Origin: Nelumbo lutea
Lineage: Eukaryota > Streptophyta > Magnoliopsida > Proteales > Nelumbonaceae
Assembly (NCBI GenBank): GCA_022828595.1
Contig: JAKGHH010000007.1
Span: 65,460,727-65,524,726 of the forward strand
DNA length: 64,000 nt
Reading direction: 5' to 3'
Shown: positions 9,726 through 20,074 of the stretch, piece by piece
How the letters are laid out: each line of letters begins with the position of its first letter
Numbering within the stretch: position 1 is the first letter of the stretch
Notes under the pieces: model-generated
What the model was told of the DNA's origin: nothing
The model's database searches: none
What the model saw: the letters and a program-made list of their open reading frames with translations, nothing else
Translations under genes and position numbers: made by a program

Positions 9726-11285
9726 AATAACTAAATATTTATCATAACTAGATTTAAAATTTTTTAAATAAAGAAATTATGTAATAGATTTAAAAAAATC
9801 TTCAAGGTAGAAAAATAATTATAATAAAAATATTGAAATTAATAATAATTTAATATATAACAAAAGTAATAATGATATTATGTAATAATATAATAAATTA
9901 GGATTTTGTGGATAACTAAACTCAATCAATAATTAATATTTTAAAATTTTTATATTTTTCATATTATTTAAGTATTTAAATTAATAAATATTTAACATAA
10001 CTATATTTTAAATTGTTAAAATAAAGATATTATGTAACAAAATTTAAAAAAATTATAAAAAGTAGAAAAATATTTATAGCATAATATTGAAATTAATAAT
10101 AATTTAATATTTTTACATAATGTTGTAAATAATTAATTCCTCTTATATCAAGTAATAATTCGAGAAAATAACTTTCAAAAAAATAATATTTATTAATAAT
10201 AATTTTAAACTCTTAATATGTATTCATTATATAATTATATATACTAAAATTAATATTTATTGTTTTTGTGATAAATATATTTTCAATGATTAAGTATAAA
10301 TTTGTTTGTCATTTTACATAAAACTTTCAATAATTATTGGATATTAAATTACTATTATCAATAATTTTAAATTTAATTTATTGTACTTATTGTATTTTTA
10401 TTATAAATTATTGATTAATATTTATTAGAGATTAAACTACTATTTGAGATTATACTATTTATTGACTAAGTTAATATATTTTTAGTACTTATTGTATTTT
10501 TATAATTTATCTAATTATTGTATTTTTCATTATCAAATATTTTCAATAATTGTGTAATTTATCTATAAATTTTCAATAATTATTGGAGATTAAACAATTG
10601 TTATTTTCAGAGATAATACTATTAATTTAGCTGAAATTATGAGTGTTCATGAGTTGGTTTGGTTCGGTCATAGGTTATTTGGGCAACCAAATTGACCTAG
10701 TCAAGTTAGGGAGTTGATCAGTTGAACCAACTAAGCTTTTGTGAAAATCGACCCACTCAAGTTGTATCAGTTTGAGTCAATTTTTTTGTTTGGTCAATCA
10801 TTTCAAAAGATTTAAACTTGAAAACTAAATTAAATTTTAAAAATTATAGTGCAATTATTAAAAAATAAATTTAAAAACTAGATTTATGTAATAAAACATT
10901 TTAGACTAAGAAATATGGGATAATTTCTACTTTTCCATATTCAAAATTATATGTAAAATATAAAATATTAATATATATTCATGGTTAGATCGTTCGATTT
11001 TGGTTAGTTTACAAATGGCCAAAGTGAAATTGATCCAACTTGGTCGAATTGAGAAATTTTTGAACCAAAGTCAACCTAAAATACTAGAAAACTGCCCAAT
11101 TCAAGTTGAGTTAATCCGATTGGTCGGTTTCATTAGTTTAATAAATAAACCTAATTGAAATTAATTATTGTTGTTTTTATATTATAAAAAAATTATTAAA
11201 AGTAGTATATAAAATATTAATAATTATTAATTATTTAAAAATGTTAAAAATATAAAACAATTATATACTCATATGTGTTTCTATT

Positions 11286-12076
11286 AGGGTCATTTATTAG
11301 AACACACTTTTATGGAAGGAAATTTTCCCCATCTTTGGTGGGGACACGACTTCCCCGACCCGATGGGGTTGGAGATGGGGATTTTTTTGGTGGGGTAGGG
11401 ATGGGGGATTAATAGGAATCCCTAGTCGATGTCGATGATGGGGATTGAGGTCCCGCCCCAACCCCTTATCTGAAAAAATTATCTATAATTTAATTTTTTT
11501 ATTTATTTAAAAAATACTATTATCTAAAAAAATTTGGTGATTTGGTTCCTCACAGGGAACCCATCCCCGATCTAGGGTTAGTTTCAGAATTAGGGTTGGG
11601 GACAGGGAATATGAACCTTGCCCCATTGCCATTCCTACACATACCTTATAGTTTTACATATTTACTTAAATCTACCTTATAGTTTTCACTTTACTAAAAC
11701 ATCCCATATATTTTTTAACTTATTTACTTAATCAACATTTCCCTAAAGAGTATTTGTTTTGCCATTAGGCCCATTATTTTTTATTCCAAAAATACCATTA
11801 ACACTTTTTTTTTGTATAAAAAAATTTGACCAAATATAGCCAATAGAGTGGATGCTCATGTCTTATTAAAGACAAAAATGGTATTTTTTTTAATTTTCTT
11901 TTGATTAAATTTATTTAAATGAACATTAGGGTCAACACTGTCGTTTTCCACTATCATCTAATGGAAGATTGATTAAATCCATTGCACATTATAAGTGGTG
12001 TTTTAGTAAAATGCTAACTATATGGTAGATTTTAGTAAATCCATGAAATTATAATGGGTATTTTATTATATGACAT
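11286..12076. mobile_element. Long-TIR (MULE-like) MITE nested in Helitron B
   Basis: The two ends are inverted copies about 100 bp long: GGGTCATTTATTAGAACACA... at the left matches the complement of the right end (GTCATATAATAAAATACCC...). Both continue through ATCTACC-TATAGTT and TTTACTAAAACA. The flanks are GTTTCTATT (11277-11285) and TTTTCTATT (12076-12084), a 9-bp target duplication with one mismatch, as expected for Mutator-like elements. The left arm is interrupted by a hAT element (11311-11637). There is no transposase. Confidence 0.72.
11311..11637. mobile_element. Short non-autonomous hAT element inside the MITE
   Basis: GC-rich ends with CCCGACCCGATGGGGTTGG-type subterminal sequence. 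The outer ends TATGGAAGGAAATTTTCCCC and ...CCCCATTGCCATTCCTA resemble those of the better preserved element at 42794-43788. The flanks CACACTTT and CACATACC are a decayed 8-bp duplication; in copy C the corresponding pair is nearly exact. Confidence 0.68.
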
Positions 12077-12106
12077 TTTCTATTGTTTAGCTTTTGTTTC
12101 GTAAAT

Positions 12107-12133
12107 CCCGTGCATTGCATGGGTCCCCGCTAG
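12107..12133 (+). terminator. Helitron B 3' terminus (hairpin plus CTAG)
   Basis: CCCGTGCATTGCATGGG (12107-12123) folds into a short stem with one G-T pair. It is followed by TCCCCG and CTAG (12130-12133), then T. This is the conserved Helitron transposition terminator structure, not a transcription terminator. Confidence 0.75.
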
Positions 12134-12884
12134 TAGAGTATTAAGATAAGACACTTAATAATGTTTTGGTGCTTTGCCACAATGAGTATGAGTACTTGAT
12201 GTTTTATAAGTGCTTGTTCATGGCTTATGAATTGGAAATTATTTTACTTTGGTCTTAAAACTATGTTTAATTGGTGATTAAGTGGTTTGAGAAATAAGCA
12301 TTTGTACACTTCTAAGTACTTATTTTAACAACCACTTAGATGGCGTTTGATAAATCTGAAATATGAGGTTTGAAAAGTTAAAAAGATATTAAAAGTGTTT
12401 GAAATCTGAAAAGATGCATAAATGCTTTTCCACTTTTTAGAAGCTCTGAATAGATGAACTTGTTTGTATTAGACCAAACCTTTAACATCTGAAATTTATT
12501 GCTTTTACTATTTTAACCCTAAAATAGACTATTTGGTAATTTTGAGTTAAACTTGTATTATTTAATATAAAATAATTTATCAAATTCAAAATAATATTTA
12601 ATAATTAAAAAACAATAATTAATAATTAATAAAAAACACAAATAAAATTAATAAATATAATTAATAACTAATAATTTTTGAAATAATTAACACTAATAAG
12701 GATTAAAGTAATTAATGAAATTAATAAATAATAAGTAATATTTAATAATTAAAATATAAAAATTAAACAAAATAATCTACAACCAATAAACGTATTAAAA
12801 TAAATAACACTAATAATTAATAATGTCAATCATTAATAATTAACAATTTATAACTAATACATAATATTAAAACTGGAATTTTAA
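12134..12884. other. AT-rich spacer without recognised features
   Basis: No gene and no clear transposon ends. It includes a TAAGTACTTATTTTAA segment near 12323 that resembles, inverted, the DNA just right of the Helitron end at 19118, and a TGGCGTTTGATAAATCTG block near 12342 that may be one end of an old MITE. From about 12530 to 12880 it is simple AT-rich DNA. Confidence 0.4.
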
Positions 12885-13184
12885 TATATATATAAAGTAG
12901 GGGAGGGGATAAATAGGAATTAGAGATAATTTTGAAGATAAATAAGAATTAGAGATAATTGTGGAGATAAATAGGAATTAGAGATAATTTAGAAGATAAA
13001 TAAGAATTAAAGATAATTATGAGAAAGTGGGGGAGGTAGTTTAGTATAAATTTTTATGAGAAGTGATTATTTAGGTTATTGGGAAATTGAATGTCATTGG
13101 TTGTTGAAAAAATGACAGAATAAAAAAAGCAAAAAATTCAAAAAAAGAAGAAATTTCTTGACCGCTTTGTTTTAATATAAAATA
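12885..13184 (-). mobile_element. Helitron copy E, 5' fragment
   Basis: About 300 bp matching the 5' part of Helitrons B and C in minus orientation. At the right edge its complement reads TATATTAAAACAAAG then CGGTCAAGAAATTTC, and the GAGAAAGTGGGGGAGGTAGT and repeated AAATAGGAATTAGAGATAAT blocks follow. The rest of the element is absent. Its 5' end directly abuts the truncated 3' side of copy C. Confidence 0.65.
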
Positions 13185-14018
13185 CCCCTTATAGTTTCAT
13201 GGATTTGCTAAAATCTACCTTATTGTTAGCATCTTACTAAAACACCACTTATAATTTGCAACTGATTTTATCAATCTTCCATTAGATGGTAGTGGAAAAT
13301 GACAGTGTTGACCGTAATGTTCTTTTGAATAAATTTAATAAAAAAAAATAAAAAATACCATTTTTGCCCTTAATAGGACACATGTAACCACTTTGTTGGT
13401 TATTTTTGGTCAATTTTGTTTTTTAAATAAGACACGGGCAACACTCTATTGGATATATTTGGTCAATTTTGTTTTCTATAAAAAAGTGTTAAGGTTATTT
13501 TTTGAATAAAAAATCAAGAGTCTAATGGCAAAACAAACACTCCTTAATGAAAGGTTGATCAAGTAAATAAGTTGTAAAATATATGGGATGTTTTAGTAAA
13601 ATGAAAACTATAAGGTAGGTTTAAGTAAATATGTAAAATTATAAGGTGTGTAGGAATGGCAACGGGATGGGGATCATATTCCTCGTCCCTGACCCTGATT
13701 CTGAAATTAACCCCATCCCTGATCCCCGATGGGGATGGGTTCCCCATGGGGACCCGAATCCCAAAAATATTTTTAGATAAGAGTATTTTTTAAAATAAAT
13801 AAAAAATTTAAATTCTATATAATGTTTTAAATATACTTTGATATATATAATATAAAAATATAATAGTATATTTAATGTAAATAACATTTAATATTTATTC
13901 GAGGTTGGGGAGGGGACCTCAATCCCCATCCCCGACCCCATCGAGTCAGGGAAGTCGGGTCCCCGTCGGGGATGGGGAAAATTGTCATCCCTAAATGTGT
14001 GTTCTAGTAAATGACCCT
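13185..14018. mobile_element. Long-TIR MITE nested in Helitron C, with hAT inside
   Basis: Inverted counterpart of the MITE at 11286-12076. Its right end ATGACCCT (14011-14018) is followed by AATAGAAA, matching the target duplication of copy B in inverse orientation. The left end is cut at 13185. A hAT element sits in the same arm and position as in copy B. Confidence 0.7.
13651..13993. mobile_element. Short non-autonomous hAT element in Helitron C
   Basis: Starts TAGGAATGGCAACGGG and ends with GTCATCCCTA (inverted TAGGGATGAC). Flanked by AAGGTGTG (13643-13650) and AATGTGTG (13994-14001), an 8-bp duplication with one mismatch, as expected of hAT. Subterminal blocks are rich in GGGGATGGGG. 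Same family as 11311-11637 and related to 42794-43788. Confidence 0.75.
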
Positions 14019-16377
14019 AATAGAAATACATAAGAGTATACAATTGCTTTATATTTTCAACTTTTATATACTATTAATAAATTTTTATAATACAAAAATA
14101 ACTAATTATTTTCAGTTAGGTTTATTCTTCAAACTGATGAAATCGACCAACCCGATCAACTTGACTTGAGTTGCTCGTTTTTCTAGTATTTTAGGTTGGC
14201 TTTGATTCAAAAGTTTCCCAATTCGACCAAGTTGGATCAGTTTCACTTTAGCCATTTGTAAACCAACCAAAATCAAATGACCTAACCATGGATATATATT
14301 AATATTTTATATCGTAAATATAATTTTTAATATGGAAAAGTGGGAAATTTTTCATATTTCTTAGTCTAAAATGTTTTATATCATAAATCTAATTTTTAAG
14401 TTTATTTTTTAATAATCGCACTGTAATTTTTAAAATTTAATTTAATTTTTAAATTTAATTCGTTTTAACCGACTGGCTAAACCAAAAAATCAACCCAAAC
14501 TGGTACAATTTGAGTGGGTTGGATTTCATAAAAGGTTAATCAGTTTCAGTTGACCAACTCCCCAACCTAACCAAGTCAATTTGGTTGGCCAAATAGCCTA
14601 TGGCCGAACTGAACCAGTTCATGAATACTCATAATTTCAGCTAAATTAATAGTCTCATCTCTAATGAATAAGAATAGTTTAATCTCCGATAATTATTGAA
14701 AATTTATAGCAAAAATACACAATTATTGAAAATATATTGATAACAAAAAAATACAATAATTACAAAAATACAATAAGTACTGAAAATATATTAACTTAGT
14801 CAATAAATAGTATAATCTCTAAAAAATATTAATCAATAAGTTATAACAAAAATACAATAAATATAATAAGAACAATAAATTAAATTTAAAAATTTCACTA
14901 ATAGTAGTTTAATCTCCAATAAAATAGTAGTTTAATCTTCAATAATAGTAGTTTAATCTTCAATAAAGTTTTTTGTTAAATAGAAAATAAAATAAATGTT
15001 TACATAATCATTAAAAATACATTTATCACAAAAAATAATAAATAATTACTGAAATACAATAAATATTAATTTTAGTATATATAATTATATAATAAATACA
15101 GTTTAAGAGTTTAAAATTATTATAAATAAATATTATCTTTTGAAAGTTATTTTCTTGAATTCTTATTCGATATAATTGAAATTAGTTATTTACAATATCA
15201 TGTAAAAATTTTAAATTATTATTAATTTCAATATTATGTTATAATTATTTTTCTAATATTTAGTTTTTTTTATATTTATTACATAATATCTTTATTTTAA
15301 CTATTTTAAATCTAGTTATGCTAAATATTTTGTTATTTAAAATATTTATTTATTTACATACGTAAACAATATGTAAAATATTTAAAGTTTAATGTATTAA
15401 TTATTTATTGAATTTAATTATCCATAAAATCATAATTTATACTATTATTACATAATTTCATTATTAATTTTGTAATATTTTAAATTATTATGAATTTCAA
15501 TATTATGTTATAATTATTTTTCTATTTTGAATATTTTTTAATTTATTATATAATTTCGTTATTTTAACTATTTAAAATATAGTTATGATAAATATTTAGT
15601 TATTTAAATATTTAAATAATCTATAAAATATTTAAACTTTGTTATTATTCAAATTTTATTTATTTAATGCTATTACATATTATTAAATATTTGAAAAACA
15701 TTTAAATTGATAATTTGGAAAAACATAATTTAAATTGTTAGTACATAATTTTGTGATATATTTTGTAAAAATATAAAATTATTTTTATGTTTTTTACCAA
15801 TATTTTAAAGTTGTTATATAATTTTGTTAGAATATTTAATTATTTCTTAAATTTTTGAATCCAAACTTTTCTTTAGATAGATACAGGTAAAAAGTAAGCG
15901 AGGATAAACAGGAATTAGAGATAATTTAGAAGATAAATAGAAATTAGAAATAATTTTGAAGAAAGTGAGGGATAATAGGAGAGGTAGTTTAGATGAAATT
16001 TTAGGAAAAGAGAGTATTTAAGTTATTAAGAAAGTGCATCTCATTGGACAATTTAAAAAGTGATATGGAATAAAAAAAAAATTTCTTGACCTTCTTCATT
16101 TTAATATATATGTAAAGCGAGTATATATAAATTCGAGTTTTTCATTGCATGATATCACACGTGTTTATATAGTTTTTTCATTATACGACGGACACTTATC
16201 CATCCTCAATTTTGTTCTATTTCCCTCCACCTACATGGTTGGGGTTACGGTTTGGTTTGATTCCAGAATAAAATGAGTGCCCACAATATTCAAAAATGTG
16301 CAAGAGAATTTGTTGCTGTTGAAGACGGGAGAAACACAGAATGCATCATTGGTCCCAGATTCCGATCCGTAGCCGCA

Positions 16378-18038
16378 ATGGCGGATTGGGACGAAGAATC
16401 GCTCCTAATCGCCAGTTTCATCATCGAACACACACGAGAAAGAGAACCCAAAGAGAATAAGCGTGGCCATTTTCAGTTTAAGTCCCCAAAAACCAGTTCA
16501 AGAAGGTAATCCAATTCTTCTTCCTTTTTTTTTCCAATTTTCTCATGCGATATTTTCCTTTCAACATTAGTCGTTCTTTCCATCTTCTCAGAAAAGGCAG
16601 AGCACAGAGACAGAGTCCTGCTTCAATTCCTATTGCTATCTTTAACCTTGATGATGAAGAGACTGCTGGAGAGCGTTACATTTCTCTTTCTTTTTTGTTC
16701 CTCCCCTTTCAATGTTTCTCCTCCATCGTTATCTAAACTTTGTTTCTTTTGAAATGGGGACTCTGTTTAGACTGCTGGAGAGGGTAGCGTTTCTTTTTCT
16801 TTTTTGTTCCTCCCCTTTCAATGTTTCTCCTCCATCATTATCTAAATTTTGTTTATTTTGAAATGGGGACTCTGTTTTTTATTTGGAGTCATGTCTAGAT
16901 GTTGAATTGCTTATTTGCACGAGGTTCTCTTTTCTTTATGATTATCTGCAGAGAAAAACATGGATTCAAAAAGTAAAGTTATCGAAGAGAAGCAGAGAAA
17001 AGAAGGCAAAGCTGCTTTGCCAGAGGAATCTTCTGATGTTTCTCATTCGGGTTCATCTTTCCCTTGCATGGATAAACTTAGGGAAGAGCTCTCTTGCGCG
17101 GTAAGGAACTTCTAAGCTTAATATTGGTTGCCCAGTTTTTAGTTGTAGATTTCCACTTGTACCGATCAAACTATATATTTGAGTTCATTTTGTAATCTGG
17201 ACATACAGATTTGTCTTGAGGATTTGCTTCGAACCGAGTACCACTCCTTGTGGCCACAGGTAAAAGAAAAGATGAATAAACAAATTCAAACAGCACATGA
17301 TTTTCTTGCTCTTCAGTGGATTAATTCCCTCCTTTTGAGTATTTTCTTTTGAATTTATTGTCCTGATAGAGATTTTCATCTCGCAGCTTTTGCAAGAAAT
17401 GCCTGCGATCGGCTGCCGATAAATGTGGAAAGCGATGCCCAAAATGCAGGCAGCTAATTAGGTATGACAGTCGTAAGAAATTGGAGATTTGAAGAATTTT
17501 CTTTTATTAGGAGTTTGTATGGGCTTTAAAAGTAATCTTCCTTTGAGTTTGCAGCAATGGGTGATCTTGCACAGTGAAGATAGTTCTTTGGAACACGATA
17601 CAACTACTGTTTCCAAAAGAAGTTGAAGCAAGAAAGGCATCAGGAATGTCTGAATAGCCATGTAGCTGAGCGCCAGAGCCCTGAAGAGGCAAGTCGAAAT
17701 ATCCCAGTTCCCAGAAGAATAAGAAACAGTAGTTAGAAGAAGAGAAACGTCTACTCAGGTGGAGGAGGAAGAGGAGACATTGGGTTCAAGTTGGAGGAGA
17801 AGAAGAGGAGTGAGTAGTCAAGAGCAGAGTGTGAGAAGAGGAAGACGAGTCCCCAGTCAAGAGGAAGATGCCCCATTGGATTTTAGATTGCAGAGGGAAG
17901 AATTCCATGGGGGCTCTTAGGGGGGGAGCTCATCATGTGCAACCAAGGACAAGGAGCTCTTTTTCCTCGGCCAGGGAAGCCTTGAGAGCCATGGCATCCA
18001 GAGCCACTGACCTTCACATGAGAGGCCGCCCTATATAG
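16378..18038 (+). pseudogene. RING-HC (C3HC4) E3 ubiquitin ligase-like pseudogene, five exons
   Basis: The intact form would be a plant RING-HC protein of about 320 residues, probably a nuclear or cytoplasmic E3 ubiquitin ligase. My exon model is 16378-16505, 16592-16674, 16952-17100, 17209-17259, 17387-17461 and 17555-18038; junctions are GT-AG and phases agree. Residues: start MADWDEESLL; DKLREELSCA-ICLE opens the RING; CFEPSTTPCGHS and FCKKC supply the middle ligands; RCPKC closes it (C3HC4). The C-terminus reads REALRAMASRATDLHMRGRPI and stops at 18036. Damage: exon four is 51 bases where 50 keep frame, with an extra G near 17221; TGA at 17562-17564 replaces what is probably an arginine codon; further one-base shifts lie near 17645 and 17906. 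It is therefore a near full-length decayed gene. An upstream in-frame ATG at 16273 is possible but weaker. Confidence 0.82.
16661..16877 (+). repeat. 109-bp tandem duplication across an exon-intron boundary
   Basis: The segment from GACTGCTGGAGAG (16661) through GAAATGGGGACTCTGTTT is repeated from 16770 with a few mismatches. It duplicates the end of the second exon of the RING pseudogene plus the start of its intron, and so creates a second candidate donor (GGTAGCG versus CGTTACA). Confidence 0.88.
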
Positions 18039-19088
18039 TCTAATTTTCAGGATTTTTGCCATTCATTCATATTCTTTGAACCGAAATTTATTGTTTTAGA
18101 CTTCCAGCTACTAGGTTGTTCCAGAACAGATCTGTTTCTCATACCAATAATAAACAATTCAACCACCAATACAGTCTTACAGTGGAATCCACCATCGTCT
18201 TTGCTGTAGATGGGTCATGTGAATGTAGAAGACCATCAACAGAACCAACCCGTAAGAGGAATTGATTTGTTAAAGTTGAAGGGAGTAGAAAGATATGGAA
18301 ATTAAATGCCATTAACCCGTATAAACCGTATTTTGATGTTGGGTTGAAATTGGAGGTATTAATGTAGATGTATAGAACTGGAAGTGCAATTTTCTTTTGA
18401 AATTTGAACCTCTCACTTTGTATCCCCTTTAGTGCTGGATATTAAATGCCATTAACCCGTATAAACCGCCATGAAGCCCCTCTGTGAGGTGTTCCTCTGC
18501 TGTAAATACCAGTAGAACTTGGCCTTTATGTCTACCTTTGTTAGCCTTTTTCCTGCTGTACATAACAGAAGAGTGCAACCATTTCAAAACTCCACCTTAG
18601 CGCTTCTTCTTTTTCACAAAATCATCATGTTTGATAGATTGCTTAAGTCTGCTATTCTGAACTATTTGCTTTCGCTTCAGCACCATTAATCCTAAGTCGA
18701 ATTTGCACTGGCGGATGGGCGCCTCCACAGCACATCCCAACCGTGTATTGGAAACATCTTCCAATGACAAATATGAGAGGTGTTCCCAATGCACTCTGAG
18801 ATGTACATGTGGGGCGCCATGTGAACTCCCCTAAGTCTGGCTCTCCTGTACCATCTCAACCCACTTTAGCATCAGCATGTCAGCTTAGTTTTTTAGTTTG
18901 GGGACTGATATCAGTCCAAGGGATCTCCCAAGATACAATCCAATTTTTGCACCGATTGCGTTCGGCTGACCAGTCTTAAATGAGCAAAATCCTGTTTCTT
19001 TGTAATAAGTGAAATCCTGTTTATTTTTAAACTATCTTTGTTGTTTTTTCCTTAATTTTTTACAATTGCAGCAATTCGATATTCATCG
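18039..19088 (+). other. 3' flank of the RING pseudogene inside the Helitron
   Basis: No recognised gene. The segment probably contains the old 3' UTR. A 28-bp direct repeat, ATTAAATGCCATTAACCCGT plus ATAAACCG, lies at 18301-18328 and 18441-18468. From about 18600 the origin of the sequence is unclear. Confidence 0.4.
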
Positions 19089-19117
19089 CCCGTGCTTAGC
19101 ACGGGTGCCCCTGCTAG
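19089..19117 (+). terminator. Helitron 3' terminus (hairpin plus CTAG)
   Basis: CCCGTGC-TTA-GCACGGG stem-loop, spacer TGCCCCTG, CTAG at 19114-19117, next base T. This is the cleanest Helitron 3' end in the window; it terminates transposition, not transcription. Confidence 0.82.
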
Positions 19118-20070
19118 TAAGTACTTAAAATAAGTAATATCAAACATGACCTAAAAAAAGAAATTTATAAAAGTGATATAACCCAATTGTCTCTGGTCTT
19201 TGCTCGCTTCTTTGGTTGTCTCCTCCTTCCCTTCCCCACCAAGAAGATTTCCCAAAACATTGTTGCAACGTTAGTTGCAGCAGAGCAGGCAAATCTATTT
19301 ATATTTAAAGTTACAGATACATACTTTCAGCAATCCAGAGCACGAAGATGGTCACAGAAACAACTCCAAGCTCCAAGCTCCAAGCTCCAAATGGGTTTTA
19401 GGAAATAGGGTGTAATAATTTTAAAGCCTGTTTTGATGGCACATGAAATTAATGAAAGGATTTCAGTCGTTGTTTTTTCCTTAACATTATGGTGGAGATC
19501 AGTTTATGGTTGTTAATAAGATATGGGCACAAGTCTGTACCAGTTCTCTACAAGGGTGAATGATGAGGACCTTTTATTGGTTTTAGTCAACAATTGAATG
19601 TTACACGAAGTTTGTTCTGTTGTTTCTTTTTTTATTTTTTTCCGTTTTTTGTCATTTTACATCTAATCGGCTTTTAAGAGATTTGAGCCATTTGGATGAT
19701 TGATAAAAAAATTAAATAATACTTAAAGGGTATTTATGTTATTTCACATGCCACTTAACGATAATTAATAATTTTGGATCAAATTAACACATTTTAAAAG
19801 TTTAGGTACTAAATTTACATGTTTTAAAATTCAGAGACCAAAGTACATGATATTAATCTCCAATTTTCCCTAGGAAAAAGGACCTCAAAATTAATTCAAC
19901 CATTAAGTACTCCCTGTGAAATCTATTAACTCAGTAATCTAACAGAAATTGTCAATCCAAATTCTGGAAATTGACTTAGAAAACCACTTAGTACTTTCAA
20001 GTTCTGAAAAACATGATTGGTGGGTCATTTAGTCAATCCAGCCTAATCTAAAACTTTGTAAACATAAAGC
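19118..20070. other. Intergenic DNA, nothing recognised
   Basis: No supported gene and no transposon ends that I can define. The first 40 bases (TAAGTACTTAAAATAAG) look like an inverted relative of DNA near 12323. A 73-codon ORF at 19187-19408 has no recognisable features. Confidence 0.35.
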
Positions 20071-20074
20071 CAAA

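Larger units (their letters stand above)
8661..12133 (+). mobile_element. Helitron copy B, with nested MITE and hAT
   Basis: Starts at TATATATTAAAACAAAG directly after the 3' end of copy A and ends with a GC hairpin and CTAG at 12130-12133, followed by T as expected for insertion between A and T. The 5' TC is not preserved. The element has no helicase ORF, so it is non-autonomous. It carries an internal tandem duplication (about 8700-9725) and a nested long-TIR MITE (11286-12076), itself holding a hAT element (11311-11637). The body is repeated inverted at 13185-16120. The low-scoring ORF at 8965-9165 is AT-rich shadow. Confidence 0.75.
13185..16120 (-). mobile_element. Helitron copy C, inverted relative to B
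   Basis: The complement of this stretch matches copy B along its length: MITE region (13185-14018), GACCAACCCGATCAACTTG block (14143-14165), TTTGGTTGGCCAAATAGCC block (14580) and the 5' block GGTCAAGAAATTT (16080-16095). The 5' end complement reads TCGCTTTACATATATATT at 16120. Its 3' hairpin and CTAG are missing: the copy stops within the last bases of the nested MITE at 13185. No coding capacity. Confidence 0.72.
16121..19117 (+). mobile_element. Helitron apparently carrying a RING-finger pseudogene
   Basis: The right end is a canonical Helitron terminus: CCCGTGCTTAGCACGGG (7-bp perfect stem, 19089-19105), eight bases, CTAG (19114-19117), then T. The left edge is inferred: GTATATATAAATTCGAG at 16121 resembles a Helitron 5' end (usually TC followed by TATATATA) and starts exactly where copy C ends, but the TC is not preserved. 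Between lies the whole RING pseudogene with its introns. Gene capture by Helitrons is well documented in plants. The alternative is an ancestral gene with unrelated Helitron ends on either side. Confidence 0.55.

Noticed and set aside
16273..16377. Upstream ATG that would extend the RING protein by 35 residues
   Set aside because: The ATG at 16378 (MADWDEESLL) looks like the family start; the upstream part has no recognisable similarity and probably is leader.
12134..19160. A single MITE spanning the Helitron cluster, suggested by TAAGTACTTA motifs near 12323 and 19118
   Set aside because: The shared motif is short and AT-rich, and I could not extend it into convincing terminal repeats or target duplications.
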